Source: Parerythrobacter_A sp963799315
GTDB lineage: Bacteria; Pseudomonadota; Alphaproteobacteria; Sphingomonadales; Sphingomonadaceae
Assembly: GCA_963799315.1 (NCBI GenBank)
Contig: CAWCWP010000003.1
Span: forward strand, 101,062 to 165,061
DNA: 64,000 bases
Reading direction: 5' to 3'
Below, piece after piece: positions 7,592 through 16,627 of this stretch. A program made the translations under genes and the position numbers. How positions within the stretch are numbered: the first letter of the stretch is position 1; every line of letters starts with the position of its first letter. The notes beneath the pieces were generated by a model that did no database searches, was not told where the DNA came from, and was given only the letters and a program-made list of their open reading frames with translations.

Positions 7592-8855
7592 TCAGGTGGC
7601 TTTGGCCATAGGCGGCACCGGCGGTCCTGCATCGGGTGTTTGCAATGCAGCACGCCGCTTGCCCCGACCGAACAGCTTGCCCAGCCATCGGCCCAGCTTT
7701 GCGAACGCGCTTTCCAGTGCACCGATGGCCTGCCCGCCCGGCACGTAGGACACACGGTAGAACATCCACAAAATCAGCGCCGCGAATAGCGCGAACGGCC
7801 CCCATAATGCCAAGACCGGATCGACCCGGCCCAATGCGGCGATATCCTCTCCATATTCGTTCACCTTGTGATAGGCGACCACCATCACGATGGCGACGAA
7901 CACACCCAGCGCGCTGCTGCTGCGTTTGGGGGGGATCGCCAGCGCTACGGCAAGCAACGGCATCAGCAGCATGATGATGACTTCCACCAGCCGGAAATTG
8001 AAGCTGGCCTGACTGCCCGCGCGCGCGATCGGGCTGGCATCGCCGGACCAGCCGATCCGTAACAATTCGGGCAGGATATACTCCCGTTCCGCATCGCCGC
8101 GTTCGCGGAACTGCTCGACGCGCGGCAAGTCTATCGGCAGATCGTGCCGGGTGAAGCTGAGCACGCGCGGCGGCGCCTTCGTCACTGCCGGTGTCGTGCA
8201 CGATGGTGCCATCGGTCAGGCGCAGAATGATGGTGTCGGGGCTGTCGCTGGTGGCCAGGAAATTGCCCTCGCGCGCGGAGATCGACAGCACTTGCCCCTT
8301 GCCGTCGGCAGCGCGTGCGAAGATGCCCTTCAGACGACGGCCATCGTCCTCGCTCTCCTCGATGCGCAGCGCCATGCGGTCGGCCAGCGTGGTAAATTCG
8401 CCAACCTTGATCGACGCACCCAGCGCGCCGGAGCGCAGCTCGTATTCGAGCTGTTCGTAATAATAGCGGCTGACCGGCTGCACATAGAAGACCAGCGCGA
8501 CGTTCACCGCCATCAGGATCAGCGTGATGGTGTAGGGCACGCGCAGCAACCGCCTGTAGCTCAGGCCGACACCGCGAAACACGTCGAGCTCGCTGGTGGT
8601 CGCCAGCTTGCGGAACGCGAACAGGATGCCGAGCAACAGGCCCAGCGGTATGGCAAGGCTGGCATATTCCGGGATCAGCGCGCCAAGCATCTTGAAGACG
8701 ATACCGACCGGACCGCCTTCGACCGCGACGAAATCGAACAGCCGCAGCATCTTGTCCAGCATCAGCAGCGAGGCCGCGATGGCAAAGACGCCCGCCATCG
8801 GCACCAGCACAAGGCGCAGGATGTAGCGGTCTATGGCTGGAATGAAGGAGAACAA
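7592..8855 (-). CDS. lptF: LptF, LPS transport permease, frameshifted
   Basis: First of the permease pair, about 420 aa after repair. The N-terminal half (FIPAIDRYILRLVLVPMAGV, then DKMLRLFDF) is read from TTG 8855. The C-terminal half (FNFRLVEVIIMLLMPLLAVA and three helices) is in another frame, the switch falling in the GC-rich stretch about 8167-8178 (GCGCCGCCGCGC on the coding strand). One extra base explains it. LPS export is normally essential, which favours sequencing error over real loss. The C-terminus is longer than average, Arg/Lys-rich and ends in a Pro-rich tail. Upstream, three copies of CCCGTCATGC lie at 8914-8950. Confidence 0.85.
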
Positions 8856-8913
8856 GGGCGATGCCGCGCTTTACGTCATGGGAAGGCGTTGCGCGGCCCT
8901 AGCGCGCTTTCGC

Positions 8914-8950
8914 CCCGTCATGCCCCGTCATGCGTTAAGGCCCGTCATGC
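8914..8950. repeat. Three copies of CCCGTCATGC
   Basis: CCCGTCATGC occurs at 8914-8923, 8924-8933 and 8941-8950 in the gap between lptF and clpS, both read leftward. The first two are tandem and the third follows after 7 nt. Function unknown. Confidence 0.7.
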
Positions 8951-8959
8951 GTAAGGGGG

Positions 8960-9316
8960 TCAGGCCTGTTCGAGCGTGCATTGCAGCGGATGCTGGTTCT
9001 GTCGCGCGAAATCCATCACTTCGGTGACCTTGGTTTCCGCCACTTCGTAAGAAAACACACCGCATACGCCGACACCCTTCTGGTGGACGTGCAGCATGAC
9101 CTGCGTGGCCTGCTCGATATCCATCTTGAAGAACCGCTTCAGGACCATGACGACGAATTCCATCGGCGTGTAATCGTCGTTCAGCAGCAGCACCTTGTAC
9201 AGGCTGGGCTTCTTGGGCTTGGTCCGGGTTTTCGTGGCGACGCCGACCTGGCCGTCCCCGTCATTGCCCTCGTCCTCGTCCGCCGCGCGAACGGGGAAAG
9301 CGTTGGGCAGTTGCAA
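8960..9316 (-). CDS. clpS: ClpS, adaptor of the ClpAP protease
   Basis: 118 aa. ClpS delivers N-degron substrates to ClpA. The conserved core is complete: YKVLLLNDDYTPMEFVV, then the helix with HVHQKGVGVCGVFSYEVAETK. The poorly conserved N-terminal arm is Asp/Gly- and Lys-rich, as usual. TTG 9316 is the only start codon between an in-frame TGA two codons upstream and the core. It is possible that the N-terminus is altered by another indel, so the start is less certain than the identity. Confidence 0.92.
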   Translation of the reverse strand: MQLPNAFPVRAADEDEGNDGDGQVGVATKTRTKPKKPSLYKVLLLNDDYTPMEFVVMVLKRFFKMDIEQATQVMLHVHQKGVGVCGVFSYEVAETKVTEVMDFARQNQHPLQCTLEQA

Positions 9317-9435
9317 GCGTCAGGGGGAGGGCGCTGTGTCGGGGAGTTTCGTGCAACGGTGTCATCGCCTGTCGATATTGCATCGCCTGCGCGAAACGCA
9401 AGGGTCGCGGGTCGATTGCGTTTTGATATGACATG

Positions 9436-9467
9436 AAAAAGGGCCGCACGATCCTGTCGCACGGCCC
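9436..9467 (-). terminator. Intrinsic terminator of the phasin gene
   Basis: Minus-strand hairpin with arms 9467-9457 and 9451-9441 (six GC-rich outer pairs, a two-base mismatch, three inner pairs), followed by TTTTT (9440-9436). It lies 30-60 nt past the phasin stop. Confidence 0.7.
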
Positions 9468-9496
9468 CTTTCGTATTCGTCGGGTCGAAGGTGCGA

Positions 9497-10270
9497 TTAC
9501 GCGGCCTTGCGGACCTTTTCCATTGCAACCGACATGCGGCCCGAAATCGGCGCGAAGGCGTCGTTGGCCAGCTTGACCCACATGCCCGTGGTCTTGGAAA
9601 CCTGGGCAACGGTGGCGTCGAAATTGCGCGAGGCGAGCTTGCCCTGCAGCTGGACCAGTTCGGTCGGCGACTTGACGGCGGCCATTTCCTTCACGTCGGC
9701 GGTCATCACCTGAACAGCGGTTTTGCCATCTTCGAATTGCGTCTTGGCGATGTGCTGGACGCCCGATGCGACGATCTTGCCGCTCTCGACCATTGCTTCG
9801 GCATTGCCCTTGGCGAATTCACCCATATCGGACGCGAGTTCGCTGCCCTTGCCATAGACGGTCTGTGCGCGGGTCTGCAGTTCGGCAACGCCGTCCTTCA
9901 GCTTGGCGGTCATGTCTTCGGTGGTCGTCTTTGCGGTGGTCATGATGGTTTCCTTGGTTGGAATGCGGGAAGTGATGGATTTCTTGGCAGCAGGCTTGGT
10001 CGCTGCTTTCTTGACAGGAGCCTTCTTCACGGCCGACTTCTTGGCGACAGTCTTTTTGCGACAGGCAGGCTTCTTCGCTGCGGCTTTTTTCATCGCGGGC
10101 TTTTTCGGCTCGGAAGACTTTACCGGCGCGTCGGCTTCGACAGCCTCCGCAACCACGTCCAGATCGACTTTCTCGGTCTTGGCCGTCTTTGCCGCTGCAT
10201 CGGCATACGCCTTCTCGGTCGCTGCATCGATCTTGCTGCTCTGGGGCTTGGTATCGGTCGTCGTCGCCAT
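9497..10270 (-). CDS. Phasin with Lys/Ala-rich histone-like N-terminal region
   Basis: 257 aa from ATG 10270. The C-terminal half (about residues 110-257) is a phasin_2-type helical domain that coats polyhydroxyalkanoate granules (GKGSELASDMGEF, QLQGKLASRNFD). The N-terminal part (about 55-105) repeats Ala-Lys-Pro units (AKKPA, VKKAP, TKPAAKK), like histone H1 or the DNA-binding tail of Pseudomonas PhaF. An internal ATG (about residue 110, MTTAKTTTEDM) could give a shorter phasin without the tail. It lies just downstream of phaC, in the same direction, with its own promoter region (two dyads) and a terminator. Confidence 0.85.
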   Translation of the reverse strand: MATTTDTKPQSSKIDAATEKAYADAAAKTAKTEKVDLDVVAEAVEADAPVKSSEPKKPAMKKAAAKKPACRKKTVAKKSAVKKAPVKKAATKPAAKKSITSRIPTKETIMTTAKTTTEDMTAKLKDGVAELQTRAQTVYGKGSELASDMGEFAKGNAEAMVESGKIVASGVQHIAKTQFEDGKTAVQVMTADVKEMAAVKSPTELVQLQGKLASRNFDATVAQVSKTTGMWVKLANDAFAPISGRMSVAMEKVRKAA

Positions 10271-10305
10271 CGGTATTGTCCTGTGTTTCACCGGAACGCC
10301 CGATG

Positions 10306-10318
10306 TTGCACTGCACAA
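10306..10318. promoter_or_regulatory. TGCA-type dyad before the phasin gene
   Basis: TTGCACTGCACAA, with two TGCA units around a central C, 36-48 nt upstream of the phasin start. With the dyad at 10353 it resembles the GC/TGCA-type sites bound by the PHA regulator PhaR in other proteobacteria. The PhaR link is inference. Confidence 0.45.
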
Positions 10319-10352
10319 TCTAGGTAAGAAATCGAGACGCGTCAAGCAATTT

Positions 10353-10367
10353 TTGTGCAGCGCACAA
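10353..10367. promoter_or_regulatory. Inverted repeat TTGTGC-AGC-GCACAA, possible PhaR operator
   Basis: Perfect 6-bp arms around 3 nt, between the phaC stop and the phasin start. It shares GCACAA with the dyad 35 nt away. A regulator-binding role for granule-protein control is likely but not shown. Confidence 0.45.
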
Positions 10368-10382
10368 TAAACGCATCGTTCG

Positions 10383-12229
10383 TTACCGCTGCTTCACATA
10401 CCGGCCCGGCGCATCCTCGATAACGGTATCGCCCTTGCCACCGGGAGCGCGTTTGCCTTTGGCGGCGACCTGCTTCTGGTCGTGCCCCCTCAGCCACTCG
10501 AACCAGTGTGGCCACCAGCTACCGGGATGCTCGGTCGCACCGGCGCGGAAGGTGTCTAGGTCCGAGCTGCCCGCATCGCCCGTCCAGTACTGGTACTTGC
10601 CCGCCGCCGGTGGATTGACCACGCCCGCGATATGGCCCGATCCGGCCAGCACGAAGGTTACATCGCCCGCCAAATGGTCGGTCAGTTTCCATACGCTGTT
10701 CGCAGGTGCGATATGGTCTTCCTTGCCCGCCTGGATATAGGCGGGCGTCGTGATGCGCGTGATGTCGATCGGCGTGCCGTCTGCTGACAGCGCGTCGGGT
10801 TCGACCAGCCGGTTGTCGCGATAGAGGTCGCGCAGATAGGCGCCGTGCCACTTGGCAGGCAGGTTGGTGACGTCGCCATTCCAGTGCAGCAGGTCGAATG
10901 CCGGATAGTCCTCGCCCAGCAGGTAATTGTTGACCACATAATTCCAGATGAGATCGCGGCTGCGCAACGCGTTGAAGGCTGCGGCCAGATAGCGTCCGTC
11001 GAGGTAGCCATTGCCGGACAGCTTCTCGATCATGTCCAGTTGCGGTCCGTCGATGAATTGCAGCAATTCGCCCGCGTCTTCGAAATCGACCTGCGCCGTA
11101 AAGAAGGTGGCCGAGGCGACACGGTCCGCCTCGCCGCGCCGTTCCAGAATGGCGAGCGTCGCGGCCAGCGTGGTGCCCGATACGCAATAGCCGATGGTGT
11201 GGACGGCGGGCACGTCCAGACGCGCGCGGATGGTGTCGATGGCGTCGATTTGCGCGCGGATGTAATCGTCCCAGACGACATCCTTCATGCTCTCGTCCGC
11301 CGATTTCCAGCTGACCACGAACACGGTCAGCCCCTGATCCACCGCCCATTTGATGAAGCTTTTCTTGGGCGTCAGGTCGAGGATGTAGAAGCGGTTGATC
11401 CACGGCGGGAAAATCACCAGCGGCACCGCGAGCACATCGTCCGTAGCAGGCGCATACTGGATCAGCTGATACAGCGGCGTTTCGTGCACCACCTTGCCGG
11501 GCGTGGCCGCCAGGTTTTCTCCCAGCACGAAGGCGTCCGGGTCGGTATGCGTCAGCTGGCCGCGTTCCAGATCGGCCGCGAGGTGCTGCATGCCTTTCAC
11601 GAGATTTTGCCCGCCGGTGTCGACGGTGCGCTTCAGCACGACCGGGTTGGTCATGGCGAAGTTGTCCGGGCTGACCGCATCGACCAGCATTTGCGCGGCG
11701 AACTTCAGCTGCGTACGCTGGGCTTCGGGCACGCCTTCCATGTTCTCGATTGCGGCGACCGTGTGGTCGGCCAGCATCAGATAGGTCTGGTGGACCAGCG
11801 CAAAGGCGGGGTGGCCGCGCCATGCCTCGTCGGTGAAGCGCCGGTCGGTGCGGGGCAGGGATGTTCCGGTGTCGGCGTTCCGCGCGGTGTCGAGCGAGGC
11901 AGTGAAGTCGGCCATGACGTTCTGCCACAAGACAGCCTGCTCTTCCGCCATTTCCTGTGCGCGCCTTGCGTCGAACCATGACGGCGGCAAGGCGGGCATC
12001 ATCGCAGACAGCCCGCCAGTCGCGGTGTCGCCATCGCCGCCGGACGGATTTGCACCCGACCAGATCGCCTGCATTGCCTTCGCCGCCTGCGCCCAGGGTT
12101 CCGGCATCTGTGCGGCTTGCGCTGCACCGTCGCCAGCCTGTGTCGCGGGCACTGGCATCCGCCATCTGCCTGCATGGCGCGGCTCTGCATTTCAAACCAC
12201 GCGGTGAAGGGGTTCGGGGTATTCGCCAT
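10383..12229 (-). CDS. phaC: Class I poly(3-hydroxyalkanoate) synthase, frameshifted near the N-terminus
   Basis: Polymerises hydroxyacyl-CoA into storage polyester; about 615 aa. The nucleophile Cys is in the lipase-like box GYCVSG, Asp in GKEDHIAP and His in GSGHIAGV; the PhaC N-terminal block (FPPWINRFYILDL) is complete. The true N-terminus (MANTPNPFTAWFEMQ, ATG 12229) is one frame away from the rest, and adding one base near 12163-12170 joins them; otherwise the first usable start is 12158. The C-terminus carries a Lys/Gly-rich tail. Upstream of, and co-directional with, the phasin gene; divergent from the aminotransferase. Confidence 0.93.
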
Positions 12230-12378
12230 CGTCGCATCTCCGAAAAGCCAGCAGCGTTCGCGCGCAGGCAGGGTTCGCACCACAATAGCGAAAAGCCCTT
12301 CACACCGCGACCGCGATTCGCCAAGCGTAACGCACGCATTGCACCGTGTACCGCGCACGACGAGCAGGAAAGGCAATC

Positions 12379-13575
12379 ATGGACACCGATTTCTATCGCA
12401 TGAAGCGGTTGCCGCCTTACGTCATCGCCGAGGTAAATGCGCTGCGCCATGCCGCGCGGCAGGGCGGGGACGACATCATCGACCTCGGCATGGGCAATCC
12501 CGACCACCCGCCGCCGCCGCATGTCATCGAGAAATTGTGCGAGGTTGCGCAGAAGCCGGACGCGCATGGCTATTCGCAGTCGAAGGGAATTCCCGGCCTG
12601 CGCCGTGCCAAGGCGGAGTATTATGCACGCCGGTTCGGGGTCGAACTGGACCCCGAAACCGAAATCGTGGTGACGATGGGATCGAAGGAGGGGCTGGCCA
12701 GCCTCGCCAATGCCATCACCGCGCCGGGCGATGTCGTGCTGGCGCCCAACCCGTCCTATCCGATCCACACCTTCGGCTTCATCATCGCAGGCGCGACCAT
12801 ACGCGCGGTGCCGACCACGCCGGACGAACATTATTGGGAAGCGCTGGACAACGCGATGGCCTTCACCGTGCCGCGCCCCAGCGTGCTGGTGGTGAACTAC
12901 CCGTCCAACCCGACCGCCGAGGTGGTGGATCTGGCCTTTTACACGCGGCTGGTGGCCTGGGCGAAGGCGAACAGGGTCTGGGTGCTGTCCGACCTTGCCT
13001 ATTCGGAGCTGTATTTCGATGGCAATCCGACGCCTTCGATCATGCAGGTGCCGGGTGCGAAGGATGTGGCGGTGGAGTTCACGTCGCTGTCGAAAACCTA
13101 TTCGATGGCGGGCTGGCGCATGGGATTTGCGGTGGGTAACGAGGCGCTGATCGCGGCGATGACGCGGGTGAAATCCTATCTCGATTACGGCGCCTTCACC
13201 CCGATCCAGGCGGCAGCGTGCGCGGCGCTGAACGGGCCGCAGGACGTGGTCGAGGAAAACCGGAAGCGGTACCACGAACGGCGCGATGTCATGGTGGAGG
13301 CATTCGCCCGCGCAGGCTGGGATATCCCGGCACCCGCCGCCAGCATGTTCGCCTGGGCTCCGCTGCCCCCGCAACTTGCCGATATGGGCAGCCTGGAATT
13401 TTCCAAACAGTTGCTCGCCAATGCCGGCGTCGCGGTGGCGCCCGGTGTCGGCTATGGCGAAGAAGGCGAAGGCTTCGTGCGGATCGCGATGGTCGAGAAC
13501 GAACAGCGGCTGCGGCAGGCGGCGCGCAATGTGAAGCGATGGTTCGCCACGCTGGGTATCGCGCCCCGACACTAG
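12379..13575 (+). CDS. alaC: PLP-dependent aminotransferase, AlaC-type (alanine/glutamate transaminase)
   Basis: 398 aa fold-type I aminotransferase. Family marks: NPDHPPPPHVIEKL, SQSKGIPGLRRA, NYPSNPTA, the PLP Lys in SLSKTYSMAGWRMGF, and a C-terminal RIAMVENEQRLRQA. It matches AlaC-like enzymes, often annotated as aspartate or diaminopimelate aminotransferases, which make alanine from pyruvate and glutamate. ATG 12379 follows AGGAAAGG; the 11 codons upstream look unconserved. Substrate assignment is by family only. Confidence 0.85.
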   Translation: MDTDFYRMKRLPPYVIAEVNALRHAARQGGDDIIDLGMGNPDHPPPPHVIEKLCEVAQKPDAHGYSQSKGIPGLRRAKAEYYARRFGVELDPETEIVVTMGSKEGLASLANAITAPGDVVLAPNPSYPIHTFGFIIAGATIRAVPTTPDEHYWEALDNAMAFTVPRPSVLVVNYPSNPTAEVVDLAFYTRLVAWAKANRVWVLSDLAYSELYFDGNPTPSIMQVPGAKDVAVEFTSLSKTYSMAGWRMGFAVGNEALIAAMTRVKSYLDYGAFTPIQAAACAALNGPQDVVEENRKRYHERRDVMVEAFARAGWDIPAPAASMFAWAPLPPQLADMGSLEFSKQLLANAGVAVAPGVGYGEEGEGFVRIAMVENEQRLRQAARNVKRWFATLGIAPRH

Positions 13576-13703
13576 AACCGGCCCGAAAGCGTGAATGCGC
13601 CGGTCGGACGCGCCGGTCTGATTATGGGGGCGGATCGCGGCAAGGTGTTTGCGTATGGTTGGCGCAGGCTTTACCTTGCGGCGTATTGCACGAGGGGACC
13701 GGC

Positions 13704-14285
13704 ATGACCATTACACGCCAGCGAAGCCTGACCGACAAGCAGGCCGCCGTCATGGCCGCCATCGACCGGCGCGAACCGATCAAGGTGATCGCCGCCGACC
13801 TGGGCGTTTCCGAAACCCGCATCAACCAGCATATCCGCGCGCTGAAAAAGGCATTCGATGTCGCCAGCCTGCCCGAACTGGTGTCGGCCTATCGCGCCGG
13901 TTCCGGGCCGTTCCATGCCGGGGAAACGGACCGCGATGGGGACGCGGAAGACCCCTTCAGAAAACCTGCATGCACAACTTCGCACCTGTCGCAGACGGCG
14001 GCTGAAGGCGACAGCGAGAGCCGGGGCGACCCCGGCGAGATCGTCTTTTCCGATGCGCATCACGTCCTCATCGATGCACCTTGGTCTGGATCCCGGGAGC
14101 CGGTGGTCGTCCCTGCGGCGCTCGATGGCAAAAACGCCATCCTGTACCGGCTCGCCGTGATGGTCGGGCTAGCCCTTGGCATTATTGCCCTGGTGATCCT
14201 GACCGTCACGGCGTCTTTGAGCCTGAGTACAGCGATGGACGGGTCGGCCAAGGTCCGCATGGATGAAACCGGACGGTCCACCTGA
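13704..14285 (+). CDS. LuxR-type HTH protein with C-terminal membrane anchor
   Basis: 193 aa. Residues about 7-60 form a GerE/LuxR-like helix-turn-helix (LTDKQAAVMAAIDRREPIKV, then GVSETRINQHIRALKKAF). A disordered acidic linker follows (about 75-120), then one transmembrane helix near residues 145-170 (VMVGLALGIIALVILTV) and a short tail. DNA-binding domains tethered to the membrane usually transmit envelope signals, but there is no sensor domain here. First gene of a tight co-directional set of four. ATG 13704 is preceded by GAGGGG. Function unknown. Confidence 0.65.
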   Translation: MTITRQRSLTDKQAAVMAAIDRREPIKVIAADLGVSETRINQHIRALKKAFDVASLPELVSAYRAGSGPFHAGETDRDGDAEDPFRKPACTTSHLSQTAAEGDSESRGDPGEIVFSDAHHVLIDAPWSGSREPVVVPAALDGKNAILYRLAVMVGLALGIIALVILTVTASLSLSTAMDGSAKVRMDETGRST

Positions 14286-14322
14286 GCGGGCCTGATCCGC
14301 CCTTTCGAGTGAGATCCGAGCC

Positions 14323-14655
14323 ATGACCAAATCCATTACGCAAGACGCCCTCAACATCCGCAAGCTGGTCCGCGAAGCCGAGGCATTGTCCGACGAGCTG
14401 CTGCTGGCCTGTGCCCGCCTGAAACAGGCAATGGTGGTCGCCCGCCAGAACCCGGAAGTCAAAGTGGCCACCGGACAGGCGGCGCTGCTGCGCCTTGCCG
14501 AAGCCGAGAGCCAGGCGCTGTCCACCTCCTCCAACCTGTTCCGCCTGCACGAGGAAATGAACAAGGTGGCGCGGGTGCAGGCCGGGTTCGATCACGGTAT
14601 GGAGACCGAAACGGCGCAGGACGCGAAACCCATCATTGCTATGCAGGATGCGTAG
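14323..14655 (+). CDS. Helical protein, function unknown
   Basis: 110 aa, soluble and almost entirely predicted helix, with heptad-like leucine and alanine spacing over residues 10-95 (IRKLVREAEALSDELLL; HEEMNKVARVQAG). 37 nt after the HTH gene and about 12 nt before the next. It may bind one of its neighbours. No family recognised. Confidence 0.55.
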   Translation: MTKSITQDALNIRKLVREAEALSDELLLACARLKQAMVVARQNPEVKVATGQAALLRLAEAESQALSTSSNLFRLHEEMNKVARVQAGFDHGMETETAQDAKPIIAMQDA

Positions 14656-14667
14656 GGAGTTACACCT

Positions 14668-15177
14668 CTGACGATTGGCGGGCATCTTTGGGCAGGGCCG
14701 TTCGGCTTTCAATTCGCGGTCCTGCTTACGATGCTCGCCCTCGCGCTATGGCGAGGCGGTGGTCCGGAGCGTGCTGTCGCGTTAGTATTCGTAGCTACAA
14801 TCTCCGCAGACATTGCCTTCCATATGATCGCGGGCGTGCCCGGTGTGAGACTCGTCTCAACCGATTTTTTTCATGCCGGACTCGACGTGTTTCTGTTGGT
14901 TGCGCTTGTGCCGATCGCGCTTCATGCCAACCGGAGTTATCCCTTATGGATTGCCGCGCTTCAAGTTGTCGCGACCCTGGCCCATCTGGCGCGAGGATTG
15001 TTCGACCAGATCGCACCGATTGCGTATGCAATCCTGTTCGTCGCACCCTCGTATTTTCAGATTATTCTGCTGGCGGCGGGCATCGTGCTGCACATCCGCA
15101 GGCAGCGCCGCCACGGCAGTTACAGGTCATGGCGGACCTCCTCCAGCCCTTCGCCGGAGAGGGCGCTCCGCAACTAG
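14668..15177 (+). CDS. Five-helix membrane protein, function unknown
   Basis: Hydrophobic segments: PFGFQFAVLLTMLALALW, VALVFVATISADIAF, GLDVFLLVALVPIAL, YPLWIAALQVVATLAHL and ILFVAPSYFQIILLAAGIVL. The only ATG (14731) lies inside the first helix, so translation probably starts earlier in the same frame; CTG 14668, 8 nt after AGGGAG, is the best candidate, or a start has been lost to error. The last 49 nt overlap the RadC-like gene. No family recognised. Confidence 0.45.
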   Translation: MTIGGHLWAGPFGFQFAVLLTMLALALWRGGGPERAVALVFVATISADIAFHMIAGVPGVRLVSTDFFHAGLDVFLLVALVPIALHANRSYPLWIAALQVVATLAHLARGLFDQIAPIAYAILFVAPSYFQIILLAAGIVLHIRRQRRHGSYRSWRTSSSPSPERALRN

Positions 15178-15716
15178 CGCAGCGGCTGCGGGACCGGTTC
15201 GGCAGCCTGTCGCGTGCGATGGAGGCGCCGCGCCAGTCACTGCTCGATGCAGCCGGGCCTTATGCCACATCGTGCGACCTGCTGCTGGCCGCGCGCGAGC
15301 TGTTCGAGGTCGCGGCGCGTGAAACATTGGCGAGCGCATCTGTCGATGCCCGCGATGCGCGCATCCTGGACCATTTGCGGCAACGCCTCGGTCGCCTGCA
15401 GGAAGAGCGCATGCTCGTGATCTTCTGCGCGCGCGACAGGTCCTTCCTGCTCGACGAGATGCTCGGTATCGGCGGGCGCGACACGATCCGGCTGACGGTG
15501 TCGGCCCTGTTCCGCCGCGCGCTGACAGTGGGGGCGGAGGGCTTCCTGCTGGCGCACAACCATCCCTCCGGCCGGTGCCTGCCCAGCGAGGCGGACAAGA
15601 TCGCCACGCGCGAGCTGGAAACGACCGCGCGAAGCCTGCAACTCGACTTCCTCGACCATATCATCGTGACGCGCGACTGCGCCTATTCCATGCGCGACGG
15701 CGGCTATCTGGCTTAG
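15129..15716 (+). CDS. RadC-like JAB/MPN-domain protein
   Basis: 195 aa. A shortened N-terminal helix-hairpin-helix region (RDRFGSLSRAMEAPRQSLL) is followed by a JAB domain with the metal ligands of RadC proteins: HNHPSG and the downstream Asp in PSEADK, plus an upstream Glu in EERMLVIF. Canonical RadC is about 220-230 aa, so the N-terminus is trimmed. RadC is named for DNA repair but its function is not established. ATG 15129 lies within the end of the membrane-protein gene, suggesting coupling. Last gene of the cassette. Confidence 0.75.
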   Translation: MADLLQPFAGEGAPQLAQRLRDRFGSLSRAMEAPRQSLLDAAGPYATSCDLLLAARELFEVAARETLASASVDARDARILDHLRQRLGRLQEERMLVIFCARDRSFLLDEMLGIGGRDTIRLTVSALFRRALTVGAEGFLLAHNHPSGRCLPSEADKIATRELETTARSLQLDFLDHIIVTRDCAYSMRDGGYLA

Positions 15717-15797
15717 CAGGGCTGGGCCGTTTCACAGGGTGGACAGATCGCCCAGACTGCGCGAAAGTTTAGGGAACTTTAGGCCAGGAAGCATTTC

Positions 15798-16607
15798 ATG
15801 CAGCACCAGAACGATGATCGCGTAACAGTTACTTTAGGTGACGATGGAGTGGCGCAAGTCCGCCTTGTCCGGGCCGACAAGATGAATGCGCTCGATCCGA
15901 AAATGTTCTCCTCCATCATCGCGGCGGGCCACGCGCTGCACACCATGAAGGGCCTGCGTTGCGTGGTCCTGTCGGGCGAGGGCAAGGCATTCTGCGCCGG
16001 GCTGGACACCGCCAGCTTCGGTGCCGAGCCCGACCCCGATGCACCGCCTTTGACAGAGCGCACTTACGGCAATTCCAACGTGTTCCAGCAGGTCGCGATG
16101 GTGTGGCGCAAGTTGCCGGTGCCCGTTGTCGCGGCGCTGCATGGCGTATGCTTCGGCGGCGGGATGCAGATTGCGGCGGGGGCCGATATCCGCGTCGCCG
16201 CACCCGATACGCGGATGGCGATCATGGAGCTGAAATGGGGGCTGGTGCCGGACATGGGCGGCTATCCCCTGTGGCGCGGACTGGTGCGCGACGATGTGCT
16301 GCGCGAGCTGGTCTATACCAACCGGACGTTTACCGGAGAGGATGCGCTGGAATACGGGCTGACCACCTTCGTCGATACCGATCCGCTCGCCCGCGCCACC
16401 GCCATCGCCGCTGAAATCGCCAGCCGCAATCCGCACGCCATCCGCGCTGCGAAGCGACTGGCCAACCACGCGCATGACACGCCGGAAGACGCGCTGCTGA
16501 TGGAAGAAAGCATCGAGCAGCACGGCCTGATGCGGACGAAGAACCAGATCGAAGCGGTCATGGCCGGCATGGCGAAGCGTCCGCCGCAATTCGAGGACGT
16601 CGGCTAA
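15798..16607 (+). CDS. Enoyl-CoA hydratase/isomerase family protein (crotonase)
   Basis: 269 aa crotonase-fold enzyme acting on acyl-CoA thioesters. The oxyanion-hole segments are present (AFCAGLD near residue 65; FGGGMQIAAGADIRVA near 120), as is LVPDMGG downstream. The usual catalytic Glu of hydratases cannot be placed with certainty, so isomerase or hydrolase activity remains possible. It faces a thioesterase gene convergently, 20 nt apart, which may act on the same acyl-CoA pool. Confidence 0.8.
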   Translation: MQHQNDDRVTVTLGDDGVAQVRLVRADKMNALDPKMFSSIIAAGHALHTMKGLRCVVLSGEGKAFCAGLDTASFGAEPDPDAPPLTERTYGNSNVFQQVAMVWRKLPVPVVAALHGVCFGGGMQIAAGADIRVAAPDTRMAIMELKWGLVPDMGGYPLWRGLVRDDVLRELVYTNRTFTGEDALEYGLTTFVDTDPLARATAIAAEIASRNPHAIRAAKRLANHAHDTPEDALLMEESIEQHGLMRTKNQIEAVMAGMAKRPPQFEDVG

Positions 16608-16627
16608 GCGCAGCGCGCCCTCGCCAG

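Noticed and set aside
10519..13572. Very long minus-strand frame spanning phaC and the aminotransferase
   Set aside because: It crosses two real genes in the wrong frames and has no recognisable domain.
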